Assembly (NCBI GenBank): GCA_019722365.1
Contig: JADFUC010000750.1
Coordinates: 992,001-1,056,000 of the forward strand
Length of the DNA: 64,000 nt
Source: Lithospermum erythrorhizon
Lineage: Eukaryota > Streptophyta > Magnoliopsida > Boraginales > Boraginaceae
Reading direction: 5' to 3'
In this document: positions 26,342 to 37,910 of the stretch, piece by piece
Numbering within the stretch: the first letter of the stretch is position 1
How the letters are laid out: each line of letters begins with the position of its first letter
Program-made: the position numbers and the translations under genes
The notes under the pieces: model-generated
Databases searched by the model: none
The model's input: only the letters and a program-made list of their open reading frames with translations
Told to the model about the DNA's origin: nothing

Positions 26342-26699
26342 CAACACCGAGTCCCAAGCCCAGCAGTCGAGACGGACGAACAGCGAGTTGGAATTCAAGT
26401 CAATAGCCCATAGCCTTGAGGCAACTGGGTTAAGAAAGGAGATAAATAAAGGCAGGCTTGCTCCTGAAATATGCGGCAATGGGGCCAAATTTCGCTTTAA
26501 GCCTTTCATTTCCAACAGATATCAGTATTAGAGAATTGGTAATACACTGGAGATATACAAAATCAATTTTAACAATATTTCAATCTAACTCGAAATTCAA
26601 TACTCATTTTAAGTTCCTGTTGGGTATTTTTTATTTGTACATCATCTTGTTTCTCATCGCTTGATTCATCGGCACAAGTTTTTGTACTCCTTCCATCCA

Positions 26700-29040
26700 T
26701 AAAAGATTGTTCAATTTAATTTTTCATGATTAAAGATTAACAAATTTTACGATATGAATTAACCAAAAAAGATTTTGATCTTAAATTAAAACTATCAAAT
26801 TAGTAAGTGAAGTGTTAAAAATGATCACAATTCTCTATAAAGTTTAAAATTTTCTTAATACCAGCTGCATTTTATGTACCTGTTGTTTATAGTTTGGAAT
26901 TGTTAATATTGATTATTTTGGACCATTAAATAAAAAATTATATTTTAACCCTAAAAAATCAGAATATGAATAACACATAGGATTGCGTGAATTGACTTGA
27001 TTAAATGATTCCCGATGGGTAAAATAAGAAAAATTGACGTATGGTGGGTGAATCTGGAGATGACCAGAAATATGCCAATGAGCGGCTTACGTCTTTTTGT
27101 CCTCATAAATATTCATAATCGTACTGATTTGGGAAAATAATTTGGTAACTGCGTAAATAGACACTCACCTACTGTTAAAATAGAAACAATAACCTCGTTA
27201 TTATTAGGTTAAAAAGGTTATTAGTTTTATTTTAAATTTAATTGAAGGTTTCATTAGACAATTAAAATATTCACATACACAACTGTCCTTTATAATAAAT
27301 ATCTTTTGTTTAAATTTTCAAAATGTGACAACCTACAAAAGTATCTGAGTTAGGCTCCTCTGCGATTCGTTTCTGGGAGTTCAATATTTGAGGATGAGGC
27401 CAATTTTCTTTACTAACAATCCTAACGGATCACCAATAACGATGGATAAGTAATTGCGGTTTCTTGCTAGTTAGCAGAGTGCGTCTTGATCCCGAATAAA
27501 AAGTGATCAAAAGCTTGCAGCAGAATTATTTTATTAAAATTACAGATTTAACATATTTCCACTTGTTTTTACTATTTATTTAATGTCAATAATTTTCAAC
27601 CTCTGTTTCTTCTTTCCTCCTTATATGCTATAGTCACTATCTTTCAGTAATTAAATACAGCAAATTCGAGAACATAAAGTGATGGCTTCATAGAACCCAA
27701 ATCACCTAATCCTCAAGACCATGATTAAACAACTATATAAAATAGCAGTTGCAAATAAATTGCAGAATTTCAGAAACCATGTTTCTTTGAATGAAAGACT
27801 ACAAAGTTCTCTCCCAAAAAGTCTGAACAAATCATTGAGCAATAAGCAATATAAGAGGACTCGGCTCTGGTAGAAAATAGGACCACCCACTCTTTCTCTA
27901 TATCTGCAAAGAATGTCGTTGAGATTCAATCTAGATGGTTGCTTTCAAATCCTACAAAATGTCTTTATATTAACTACCAGATGAATACTCGAAGAAAATG
28001 TGGTTTTTGAATCCATCCTAATGTATCGATTTACTTGATTTAAATTTAAAAATCTAAATCTGCATCATTTGCTACAAACACATGATACAGGACCATATAA
28101 TAAATTGTATACTATAGTTGTTTGTTTTGCTTTGATTTATTTGGTTTCTAATAAAGATTATGGTTTTATTGTTATAGTTGTTGGTTTTGGATTGAGATTT
28201 TTCTTAGTTTATAAATAACTAATACTTATGACACGTGGTATAGTTGAGAAATCATTTAAGCTTCATCAAATTAATTATTGACTTTAGATTTTATATATAA
28301 GATAGATTTTGTGCAGAATTTTTTATATTTTTTATTTTTTATATTTGAGCAGTTTTATTTTGATTGTAAATCATGTGTACTTTGTCTCCTTATTCAACTG
28401 ACCAGTTTTGTCCTTTAACATAACAAATTAGAGTTGTTGGATGATTATTAAGTGAAGTGGCAGAATCCCAACCATCAACTGTAGGAAACTGAAAGTTGAA
28501 AAACTGGAGAGGATCCTGATTCCAAGTAGTATATAGTAACATATTGGATAGAATTTTCATACACTCTCTTGTGGCCGATTAGTTTGTTAAAAGATTTTAA
28601 AATTGGTCAAAGTGACGCCGAACTATTCAAGCGTCATTTTGGTAATTCCGTCCACTTTTTGCGTTAAATTGACAGATTTTAAGTTTTAATGAAGAGATAA
28701 ATCGAATTCAATCATATTTCTTAGTTCTAAAGTTCGGGAAATGGCCAATCACGAGTTCTTGAAATTAAAGGGAAGCAAGAAGAATTTAAGCGTAACATAT
28801 TTCTAATTTTATAAAAATATCAATATATACAAATTTAACTAATGAATTATTCTTCTACGTACTTTTCAATATAAACAATACACTAAACTTTTTCACGTCT
28901 TTTAAATGAAATATTCCATATAGCATGTATAAACATATTTGCATTTAAATTTTAAAAACTTAATCATCAAAATTATTCAATCTTTATGGGATGTAGGTCG
29001 TAACTTGTAACAATAACTAATTAGTTTTCGAATTATATTT
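26700..29040. other. AT-rich intergenic region upstream of the reductase pseudogene
   Basis: Apart from the orphan 60-bp-repeat unit at 28.12 kb, nothing with gene or transposon identity is recognised. No signal-peptide exon matching that of the intact paralogue was found in 28.4-29.04 kb. Confidence 0.5.
28118..28190 (+). repeat. Orphan unit of the 12.3-kb 60-bp repeat, inverted
   Basis: The complement of this segment reads ccaacaactataacaataaa, then accataatctttattagaaa, then ccaaataaatcaaa. This is an almost exact unit of the array at 12.25-12.84 kb, here as a single copy in opposite orientation 15 kb away. Confidence 0.8.
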
Positions 29041-29049
29041 AAATTGCAG

Positions 29050-30293
29050 ACTTTTTTGGAAGGGTGGCGACTCGAAAGAGTAAAAATTTTAATTATTGGA
29101 GCAACAGGAAACTTCGGCAAGTACATAGTGGAAGCAAGTGTGAAAGCTAAACATTACAATATCGGACTTGTTAGATCAAAACCAACTGAAGAAGAAAATT
29201 CATCTGAGAAGGCACAACTCATTGCCAAGTTTCAGAGTTGGGGAGTCAAAATAGTATATGTAAGTAGCTAATCATCGCTCTTGTATTTCTTTATTTATCT
29301 TGTATCAATTTATTCCTCGTTCCTATATAAAATTATAAAATTATGATTCCATCACTGACACCAATCGTCCCAATAATTGTGATCGACCATCCTGATCTTG
29401 ATAACAAAGACACATGCATGAGGGGCATTGAATGAAGCCTATGATGACATATTGAATTTGCATTGGTTGGAAAGTAGACAGGGAGATTTCAATATTGATC
29501 GCAAGATGTTAGTCGAAACGATGAGGCGCGTCGATGTGGTGATCTCTTGTGTTAGCGGAGGTGAGGTACCTAGCCAAGTAAACATCACTTGGGAATATAA
29601 AGGCAAGCCAACCCCTAATAACGTGTTACATATGTTTTAATAATGAATGACTACTAATTTCGGTTTTAAAAAAATTCAGAGATTTCTTCCATCAGAATAT
29701 GCAATTGATGTGGATCGTGTTCAAGATCCAGTTCAGCCTGCTAAGAGTATGTTTGAAAGAAAAGCTAAAATCCGCAGATTGGTGGAGTCTCTTGGCATTC
29801 CCCATACTTTGGTGGTTGCGAATGGCTTCGCAGCTCGGTTTTGGCCTAACTTGGCTCAGGTGAATCCGTCCACATTGCTTCCAAACATGGAACAAGTCAT
29901 CGCCTATGGCGATGGCAACTCCAAAGGCATTAAATGATATTTCCTACCATTCCATACTATGTTTGGTAGATAAACGCGAATGGAGCAGTGGTACATTTGT
30001 AGATTAAGACATTCCGGGTGAGTTAACAATACTCTGTATTTGTTAGCTTATATTGTTGTTACCTAATTGAAGCAAGTGCAACCAAGGAGGAAGATGTAGC
30101 CACTTATGTTATCAAGACAGTGGATGATCCTAAGACATTGAACAAGATACTATATCTAAGGCCTCCTGCCAACGCCTTGTCCTTCAATTGCTTGTTTTCC
30201 CTATGGGAAAAGAAGAGTATAGGGAAAACAAGAGAGGCAGGACTTTGAAAAGGACTTATGTCTCAGAGGAAGAAATGCTTCAAATGATTAAAG
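29050..30293 (+). pseudogene. Isoflavone-reductase-like NADPH reductase, degraded copy
   Basis: Close paralogue of the intact gene at 51.9-54.1 kb. It keeps four recognisable exons: about 29050-29259 (Rossmann motif GATGNFG, then GLVR), 29482 to about 29606, 29680-29926 (RFLPSEYAIDVDR and the K-A-K-I-R-R catalytic-Lys region) and 30073-30293 (DDPKTLNKILYLRPPANALS). Several lesions are visible. The second exon has lost about 17 bp near its end, and its donor GT is GC. The third exon's donor is also GC (AAAG|GC). The fourth exon carries an imperfect local duplication near 30198-30235 that shifts the frame into TGA at 30246-30248. The last exon is absent, and no signal-peptide exon was found upstream. 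The reading frame cannot give a full enzyme, although transcription is possible. Confidence 0.87.
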
Positions 30294-30779
30294 GTAATAT
30301 ATACACATTTCATTCACTTTTAATTGAATAGTATGCTTTAACTTGTTTCTATAAACTGCATTAGTCTATACATCATATAATTTAAGTAATACATTAATAG
30401 CACCACCCTTCTTCCTCCTAATTCATCAATGATGATAATTCCGACCACAATGAAAATAACAAATCAATGCTAGTTAAATAGGTTGTTTGGCTTTCCTTTT
30501 TAAAACTTATAAATGACAGTGAATTTTATAAATATGTTATATGATGACATGTTCAGCTTCAGCCTTAAACTATAAATTTGATCGATAATATTTTTCGATT
30601 GAATCAGAGCATGTTCAACTAATATTGCCTACGAGATAATATTTTGAGTTGAAGGGAGGATAAAATATTGCCAGGCATGTTATATCACTTTTTTATCTTT
30701 TAAAATATAAAAGGATAATGAAATAAATTAATTGAATTGAAATAAAAGCCAGATTTAATTAAAATCGAGAAAAGAGTTC

Positions 30780-31655
30780 CAAATTGGTACTTAAAAAATT
30801 TAATGACATTAGCAATCGGCTTAACAGATAATTCGTTCATCGCTAAACTTTTAAGTGTCTAGTTCAATAGCCAGCCTCAAAAATTGTGAAATTTGGTTAG
30901 ATGGTGGTATTAAATTAAATCATTAGCTTGAGAAAGAATATTTTGATCAAACATAAATAAATAAAAAATATAAAAAAACATTAATTACAAAATGAAATGA
31001 AAAATAACACCACCCTTCTTCCTCCTAACCCCCCATTTAAACCATCACTCTCTCCAGCCAACCCCACAGGCTATGCCAATCACAAAATCGCCACCCATTT
31101 CCTCCACCACCATCCAACACACCATCAAATGCAAACCCAATACACAATCCAATTTAGGCATCAAACTCAAATTAAAACATCAAACTTAAAGAATAAAATT
31201 CACAAAGTCAAACTAAGCTCAAGTTCAAAAAATCCAAAAAAAGATAAGATTTGTCCCCAATTAAAAAAGGAACTCAGACATATAAGTTCTCAAAACAGAG
31301 GATTCATTTTGGGTGCATATTTGGTTCGGTCTCCATTCAAGTAGTCGTCTTAACATCAAACGGGACTTGTTTTGATGTGGTTGGCGGGGGTAGGGGTTGA
31401 CTGGATAAGTTTGGTGAAGACCAGAGGGGTGGATAGTGTTGGTTTGGGGAGGAGGAACAAGGGTGGGTGCATTTTTTTAATTAAAATTTTATTTATTTAT
31501 TTATTATGTTTTGACTAAAATATTCCTATCAAGTTATTGATTTAACGGTCAATTTGACGATTAGATTAAATTTATCCATTTTTTACAGTTAGGTAATGAA
31601 ACGGTGAATGAGTTTGAAATTGAGTGATGGTTATTGTCATTAGCCCTAAAAAAAT
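30780..31655. mobile_element. MULE-like fold-back element with long imperfect inverted repeats
   Basis: The two flanks are inverted versions of each other. For example, caccacccttcttcctccta at 31009 mirrors the complement of the sequence near 31440-31475, and aatattttgatcaaacataa at 30940 mirrors the complement near 31495-31530. The similarity extends to the outer edges (cattagc at about 30806 versus gtcattagcc at about 31640). Inverted repeats of 200 bp or more flanking a short core suggest a Mutator-like non-autonomous element. Exact ends and a 9-bp target duplication were not resolved. Confidence 0.5.
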
Positions 31656-31859
31656 TAGTTTTTTACTTTTTTCCATCTTTATGGACCATTAATTATAATG
31701 AATTTTATCGTTAAACACTTATTTTTAACAAAATCAACTTATAAATTGAGTTTTGACATAAAATTAAAAAACCAAACACCCTCTAGGATTGTAATGTGGC
31801 GTTGACTTAGTAAACAAAACAGGTCAAAATTCTATTATTAGGAAACAAGATAGGAAGAG

Positions 31860-33020
31860 TTATAGTATGAGTTAAACTTTTTCTTCGGCTGCGAAAAATA
31901 AAATTAAGGCTGCGCAGCCAGCTTCATTGAACAAAATAATGGTGATGATGGTAATGCAACTTGAAATTTTATGATTTGATAATACCATTTTAGACCTACT
32001 TGGCAGTTGGCACTAATTAATCTCTTTGATCATCGCAGCCCAACATGTTATTATAATTAAATAAATTACTGTAATTATTATTAGTCTAGTACATATGAAG
32101 AGAATATAATAGCTAGATATACTCAAATACGATGTATGCGGAGTCATAGGGATGTAATGCTATTCTTATAATCAACTTACATTATGGTATCACGCCCGAT
32201 GGCGAATTAATCGAAATTGGCTTAACCTATAACTGGCATCGGTTTAGCGTACTCGAAATAACACGCACACCAACGATACGGTGTAAATTCAAAGGTGTCG
32301 AATTAATTTACCATCCAGCATCATTTTCAGCAATATCTTACGCGTATTTTTTTCGTTTCTTTTTATTTATTTCATATATATAATTATTAAATTTAATAAT
32401 ACAATAAATAATAATATAATTTTTTTAAAAATATATTTTAATAATTTTAATATTTTAATTATTTTTAAAATATTTTAATAATTTTTTTTTAATATCGAGA
32501 AGAAAAAGTGATTAAAAAGAAGAATAAAGGTGTAAAACTTGATTTTTTTGGTGTCCAAATGACACAAACCTGAAGCTCTATTTATAGGCCTCGAAAAATA
32601 AAAATAGTGGTGTATTTTTTTTTTTTTAGACTTCAGTATTGTGTAAAAACAAAAACAATTTAAAAATGAGGTGGAAAAAAAATTAGGCCAGCAGTATGCA
32701 GTACGCCAATTGCGGCCACCTGCGGTAGGCAAATGTCGCTGGCATTAATGACTTTGGTTTTTTTATTTCGTGTGGGAGGCCGGCAGTGCTAAAATTCAAT
32801 TTGATCAGCATCAAATTTTGGTCGATCCCTTTGGTGTCCATTGACACTCAATTGATCCTGTTGTGTGGAAATGATCCCTCTTGGCCAGCACTACAGTGAT
32901 ACTGCTTTAGCATGCTTATACAGTCCTCTTGATATATGGCAGAAATATTTAAATTTAATAGTGTGATACATTCACTTTTTCAATTATTGTTATGGTAGTC
33001 TTTTCGGTATTTGAATATGC
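31860..33020 (+). repeat. Duplicate of the DNA upstream of the intact reductase gene
   Basis: Segments here match 48.88-49.90 and 51.38-51.45 kb in the same order. Shared words include gcagccagcttcattgaaca, taatctctttgatcatcgca (the other copy lacks one t), cgatgtatgcggagtcatag and the block atatttaaatttaatagtgt followed by gatacattcac. The two copies are interrupted by PIF/Harbinger insertions at different places. The right limit is where element B starts, so no reductase exons follow in this copy. Confidence 0.8.
32280..32890 (-). mobile_element. PIF/Harbinger-type non-autonomous element A
   Basis: In reverse orientation it shows the same parts as the other PIF elements here. These are a 3' end with a run like ttaataattatatatatgaa and ataaata repeats, and a 5' end with the aggcctataaatagagctt promoter, the gtgtcatttggacacc motif, and a GC-rich leader with aaatttgatgctgatcaaa. 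It is about 0.6 kb with no transposase, so it is an internal-deletion derivative. Confidence 0.65.
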
Positions 33021-33109
33021 AGCTGGAATTAATGGAGGAAGAATCGAGTAAAGAGATTAATTAGAGTTGGAAAGAACATTTTGTATTTTTGTATTTTACC
33101 CAAAAATTT

Positions 33110-34025
33110 TGTGTGCGGGGATCGGTGGAAGATATTCAGAGGGAGATCATTCAGCGGCAACGAAAAATCAGTGTCAAGTGACACCCGGTATGAACCGAGA
33201 TCAAGCTGATCAGGAGGCTGTCTGATTACAACGCCCTCGGTGGAGTCCCCACAAAAATAAAAATAAAAACAAAAAAAGAGATGGCCCGGCTTCACGGCGC
33301 CACGTGTCGAGGCTGCCGGTGAGGCAATGAACGTTTGTTTCCCCCGTTTTTAAATTATTTTTTTGCCCATGATAATTAAGCAAAAAGTACACCCACTGTA
33401 CACTGAAGCTCTATAAATAGAGACTAGGTTGTGTCGTTGAACACCTAAAATCAGTTTTACCTTTTATTGCTGTCAACTTTCTCTTCATTCAACCGTGGAT
33501 CGTTCACTTAAAACTATGTTTTATTGTGTGTTTTTATTGTATGTTTTCAATAATTTATGTATGTTTTTCTTATTGTATGTATGTACCGCGAGTTCGAGTG
33601 ATGAATAATATTGTATTGTTATTTTTAAAAACATTTAATATTATTTATTGTATTAAATATTATGGGATTTTGAAATTCGAAAAAAAATATACTATTAAAA
33701 ATATACTTTAAAATATATGAAATAAAAAAATATTAAAAAAATTATTAAAATATTTTAAAAATAATTAAAAGTATTAAAATTATTAAAAATATATTTTAAA
33801 AAAGTATAATATTATTTATTGTATTATTAAATTTAATAATTATATATATGAAATAAATAAAGAGAAATGAAAAAATATATGGTGGGGTATATGTTGGAGT
33901 GATGTGAAAGAAATAGTGGCACAGGTAACTTCTTGTATTTGACAATAAAATCAGATGACTTGAAGTCTTAAACAATGTAAGCATGAAAATGTCAAGTGGC
34001 GCCAGCTAGCTGAGATAGTATAAGT
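33110..34025 (+). mobile_element. PIF/Harbinger-type non-autonomous element B
   Basis: Its left part (ggggatcggtgg, then a gtgtcaagtgacac palindrome, a CACGTG box and ctataaatagagac near 33410) parallels the start of element C. Its right part (33515-33900: ttttattgtatgttttcaat, then gttcgagtgatgaataatat) is a close direct repeat of 37940-38300 in element C. The central transposase region is missing, so it is a deletion derivative about 0.9 kb long. Confidence 0.7.
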
Positions 34026-34220
34026 CTATTTGCGGCCGGGGGATCGGTGGGGTGTCGAGAGGGGATCGTTGTAGCGGCGGAGGATCAGTGTAGTGTCAAA
34101 TTTGACACCGGTGGGGCAGGGACCAAATTTGATCCGGGGGCAAATTTTATTTAGCACTTTCAGTGCGCCCGCAAGTAAATAAAAACAAAAAAAAGGCTGG
34201 CTGCTTGATCTGCTTAGCAG

Positions 34221-34236
34221 CGCGACACGTGTCGCG
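34221..34236. repeat. 16-bp perfect palindrome with CACGTG core
   Basis: CGCGACACGTGTCGCG lies about 140 bp before the element C promoter TATA. CACGTG is the plant G-box core, and element B has CCACGTGTCG at the equivalent place. It may be a regulatory or transposase-binding site. Confidence 0.7.
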
Positions 34237-34369
34237 GTACTATGATGAGCTGGTAGCCCCAGTGTCGCTTGTATTTGGTTGGCGAATTTTTTTCGCCTCA
34301 TTTTAAATTGTTTTTACACAATAATTAAGAAAAAAAAAAAAAAATACACCACTATTTTTTTTTATTTTT

Positions 34370-34384
34370 AGAGGCTATAAATAG
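34370..34384 (+). promoter_or_regulatory. TATA box of PIF element C
   Basis: The motif ggctataaatagagcc is conserved in elements A (inverted), B (33410) and C, and in degraded form in D (49430). It is consistent with the promoter for the element's ORFs. Confidence 0.55.
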
Positions 34385-34559
34385 AGCCTAAGTTTGTGTC
34401 ATTTGGACACCAAAAAAATATCAAATTTTTTACACCCTTTTTTATTCTTCTTTTAATCACTTTTCTCTTCCGATTTTCAAGAAACTTAACTGGATCATAC
34501 CAAAACTATAGTTTTTTTGCAAATTACAACTTTCTAACCAACCATCAAATCTATTTAAA

Positions 34560-35560
34560 CCTCCAAGTAAATATCTTGGCCTTGAGAAAATCCTCTTGAA
34601 AACCTGCACAGGGCTGACATTTGGGTTGCAATATATGATGCCACCAAATTTTGGCATGTCTTACCCATATAATAATCATCACATATGCCGTATGGTTATC
34701 TGTTCGAGGAAAACAACTATGTTCCCTACCGAATGATAGGCTGTCAGCAGCTGACAGAATTCACGAAGAACAAGCACCACATTTTTGTAGTGGATCTCGC
34801 GATATCTAGGAATTTTCATCACAAATATCTCTTAACTTCAATGATATTGATGGAGATACTCATAGTTTTTACCTCGACACATCATCGGGCAAAGAAATCA
34901 ACTTTGCAGTCACACGGAGCGAGGAGAAAAAAATGTTGCTAAATGATTATTTCTATGTTAATAATGATAAGCTAATTTGAGGACAAATCAAAGGGTGACA
35001 CATTTTGGGGTAAAAGTTTGAGTACACGAAGGAGGAGGAACTATGAAGATGGCAACGACGGGACCTCGATGCTGATACAGAGTCAGCTTTCGTCAAATTA
35101 ATAAAAAACTATTCATTTTAAGTGAGTTGTGCAGTGCTTTGCATCTGCGGGCAGAGCGTAGTGGTTGGTCGATGGCGGCCTACATATCCAAGGGTCTAGA
35201 GTTGTACCAAGAGTCTGAAGGTAAAAGGTTTACTTTGCTAGAAGAATGGAAGTTGGTTAAATCATGACCTATAAAATTCGGCGAGGAGCGAGTAAATACG
35301 GTAAGTGGATCGAGAGGAAAAGTGGTGATGATGAATTCTCAATTCCCACTCCTCCTTTATGCGTCGGATGGTAGGGGCCTTAACAAAAGAAAAAGAAATC
35401 TAAACTTAAATACAGCAAATCGCCGACACCCAAAAGAAAGCCAAAAGGAAACCGCAATGAAAGAGTTAACTAATTTGTGAACGCAAAAGCAAGTGAAAAC
35501 ACAGAACAATCGAGCCGCTTCACGCTGACTATGTTGGAAGCCATGCTGCGTGGTAAGAAG
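34560..35560 (+). pseudogene. PIF-associated Myb/NAM-domain ORF, decayed
   Basis: Translated fragments in shifting + frames read NNYVPYR, EKKML, ESEGKRFTLLEEWKLVK and GKSGDDEFSIPTPP. They match, from memory, the plant PIF companion protein often annotated as NAM-associated or Myb/SANT-like. In active PIF elements this protein helps the transposase bind the ends. Several frameshifts and stops break it, so no product is expected. Confidence 0.5.
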
Positions 35561-35825
35561 TTGGAGATATTCTGCCCGGCGTTGAAGAACAAAGAAAAAC
35601 AGTGATCTTTGTGGATGAGCGACTTATAATATGTTCTTTGAAGGAGTTGTTCCCAAACTAGTTGAGCGTTGTGTGTTTTTATTTTAGGTGTTGTGTTTTT
35701 TATTTTCAAGTTGTGTGTGTTCTTACAGATACTTTGTGGGATCTGAAATGTATGTTCACTTGATGTATCCGTTTGAATAAAAGTGATGTTTTTCATAATG
35801 ACGCTGACTTGGTAGTCTTATACGC

Positions 35826-36440
35826 AAAATTCCCGTCTAATAATCAAAGTGATGTGACGCTCATTGCTCGGACATGACGTGAATAGTACGTAGCACCTGA
35901 AATTCCAAATCTAATAATCCAAGAAATGAGTCACTAGCTCGACATGAGGTGACTAGTCATAGCTCGACGTAACGTGACTAGTCATAGCTCGACATGGCGT
36001 GACAGCTCATAGCGCCCGACATGGCGTGACTGAGTAAATAGCACAAAATTTAGAAATCTAAATAATCCCAAAAATGAGTCACTTAGCTTTCACGACATGA
36101 TGTGACTAGTCATAGCTTTCGACATGGCCATTGACTAGTCATAGCTCCGACATGGCGTGACAAAGCTCATAGCGCCCGACATGGCGTGACTAGTCATAGC
36201 ACAAAATTCCAAATCTAATAATCGAAATGAGTCAGCCCAGCTACGACGTGATGTGACTAGTCGTAGCTCGACATGGCGTGACTAGTCATAACGCACAAAA
36301 TTCCAAATCTAATAATCCAAAAATCGTCCACTTAGCACCCGACATAGCGTGACTAGTCATAGCTCGACATGATGACTAGTCATAGGCTGACATGGCGTGA
36401 CTGATGCGTAGCTCCGGCATGGCGTGACTAGTCATAGGTC
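35826..36440 (+). repeat. Palindrome-rich minisatellite inside PIF element C
   Basis: Repeated 24-25 bp units of the form ctcgacatggcgtgactagtc, each containing the perfect palindrome TGACTAGTCA (about ten copies, one or two with a substitution). Every 100-150 bp the run is broken by acaaaattccaaatctaata followed by atccaaaaatgagtcactta-like text, giving a higher-order structure. It lies between the two PIF ORFs. Confidence 0.85.
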
Positions 36441-36589
36441 ATAATTACGCATCTTCCAGTATTTTTCCGCGTCGATTCAATCTATTAAATTCTTGAACTT
36501 GTTGAAGTTCGGCGATCTTTCATTATAAATAAAGTAGTACTCATAATTTGAATACCACTCAAAACTTAGCTCGAATCTTAACTTCTTCG

Positions 36590-37910
36590 TATGTTAATGA
36601 AAATTTGCGAGCCATCTTTTAGTCTCGAAGGATTCTGACAATGATGGGACTTAGAAAGAAAGGCCCCATACTTGACCGGGCAACAAGAATTCTTGAAGAG
36701 CTCCAAAAGGCAGAAACAATCGATCAAATAAGAGAAAATCTATAAGTAGGGATCGTAAATGCGCGTGGTGCATGGCGGAAACTATTTGACGATCCATGCA
36801 ATTACAGTGAAATGCAGTTCAGACGAAGATTTCGAATGAGAAGGCCATTGTTTCTCTGGTGTGAAGCTTTATCCAAATTCGACAACTACTTCACTCAAAG
36901 GCGGAATAATCTTTGGCCAAAGCTTGGTTTGACTTTTTATCCGAGGAAGTGTCGTTGCCGTGCGGCGTGCTGGCATATGGCGTCTCATGGGATGCTTGTG
37001 ATGAGTATGTGAGTGGAGAATCTCTGCACTTGAGTGCACTCGCAATTTTGCTTGAAAGATGTAGTGCCTTGTTTCAAGATGAATGCTTAAGGCGACCAAA
37101 TGCGGAGGACTTGCCGGGGAACTACTCTGGTTGGTCGAGGGGCGTGGTTTCCCGGGGAATGATTGGAAGTATGGTGCGTGCATTGGGGAGTGGAGGAATT
37201 GTCCTAAGGCTTGGCAAAGACAGTTTACAAGTGGACACAAGGAGCACGACACTTGATTATTCTTGAAGCGGTGGCTTCATATGATTTGTGGATATGGCAT
37301 GCTTTTTTGGCTTGCGGAACATTGAACGACATTAATGTTCTAGATAGGTCACAGTTTTTGACGACATTGAGTACAATTGAAGCGGAGGTGGCTTATTTGT
37401 GAATGGACGGCTGTTATAATCTTGCATCTTATCTTTAGGCGGTATCTATCTAAATGGCACATTTTGTCGGTCGATTCAAATGCCCAAGGCAACAAAGCGC
37501 AATTGTTTAGCAAACAACAAGAATCGCTGAAAAGGATGTGGAGCAGAGCATTCGGGGTTCTCAGGCTCACGCAGCTTTGCATTATTAAGCCAACCCGGCT
37601 AGGATGGCAGGATATCGATGTCTTGGAAGTAAGATAATGAGGACATGCATTATTTTACATAACGTAGTGGAGGATAGGCAGGATACATATTCGCAGTGGG
37701 ACAATCTCGACTTAGAACCATCGAACAATCCTAGAGTCGAGCTCGTCTTTCAATGTCCAAACAAAGTCGCCCTCGATTTCAAGTCATGTCAAGGCCGATC
37801 CGAATCGGATATTCATAGTCGAGCAGAATTACGTGATAGGGGTCAGCATATTCAGTTGAAGAAGGATCTCGTCGACCATATCTGGAATAAATTTGGAACC
37901 CCCGAGTAGA
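36590..37910 (+). pseudogene. PIF/Harbinger (ALP1/HARBI1-like) DDE transposase, decayed
   Basis: Fragments spread over all three + frames match the PIF transposase (DDE_Tnp_4 family; host relatives ALP1 and HARBI1). They are NYSEMQFRRRFRMRRPLFL, SWDACDEYV, DECLRRPNAEDL, LIILEAVASYDLWIWHAF followed by LNDINVLDRS, GNKAQLFSKQQES, AFGVL, RTCIILHNVVED and DHIWNKFGT. The acidic residue of the GS-I-D-like segment is lost by frameshift, and so is the Glu region between KQQES and AFGVL. The middle Asp in NDINVL remains. Many frameshifts make a working enzyme impossible. Confidence 0.85.

Noticed and set aside
30997..31344. 115-codon + frame, Pro/His/Lys-rich
   Set aside because: It lies inside the fold-back element. 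The composition reflects ACC/CCA and AAA runs, not a protein family.
33029..34301. Several - strand frames of 60-91 codons in the PIF elements
   Set aside because: They arise from the GC-rich leaders of non-autonomous elements and have no domain.
36869..37252. 127-codon - frame inside the transposase region
   Set aside because: It is a shadow of the + strand PIF transposase remnant, which has clear family motifs.
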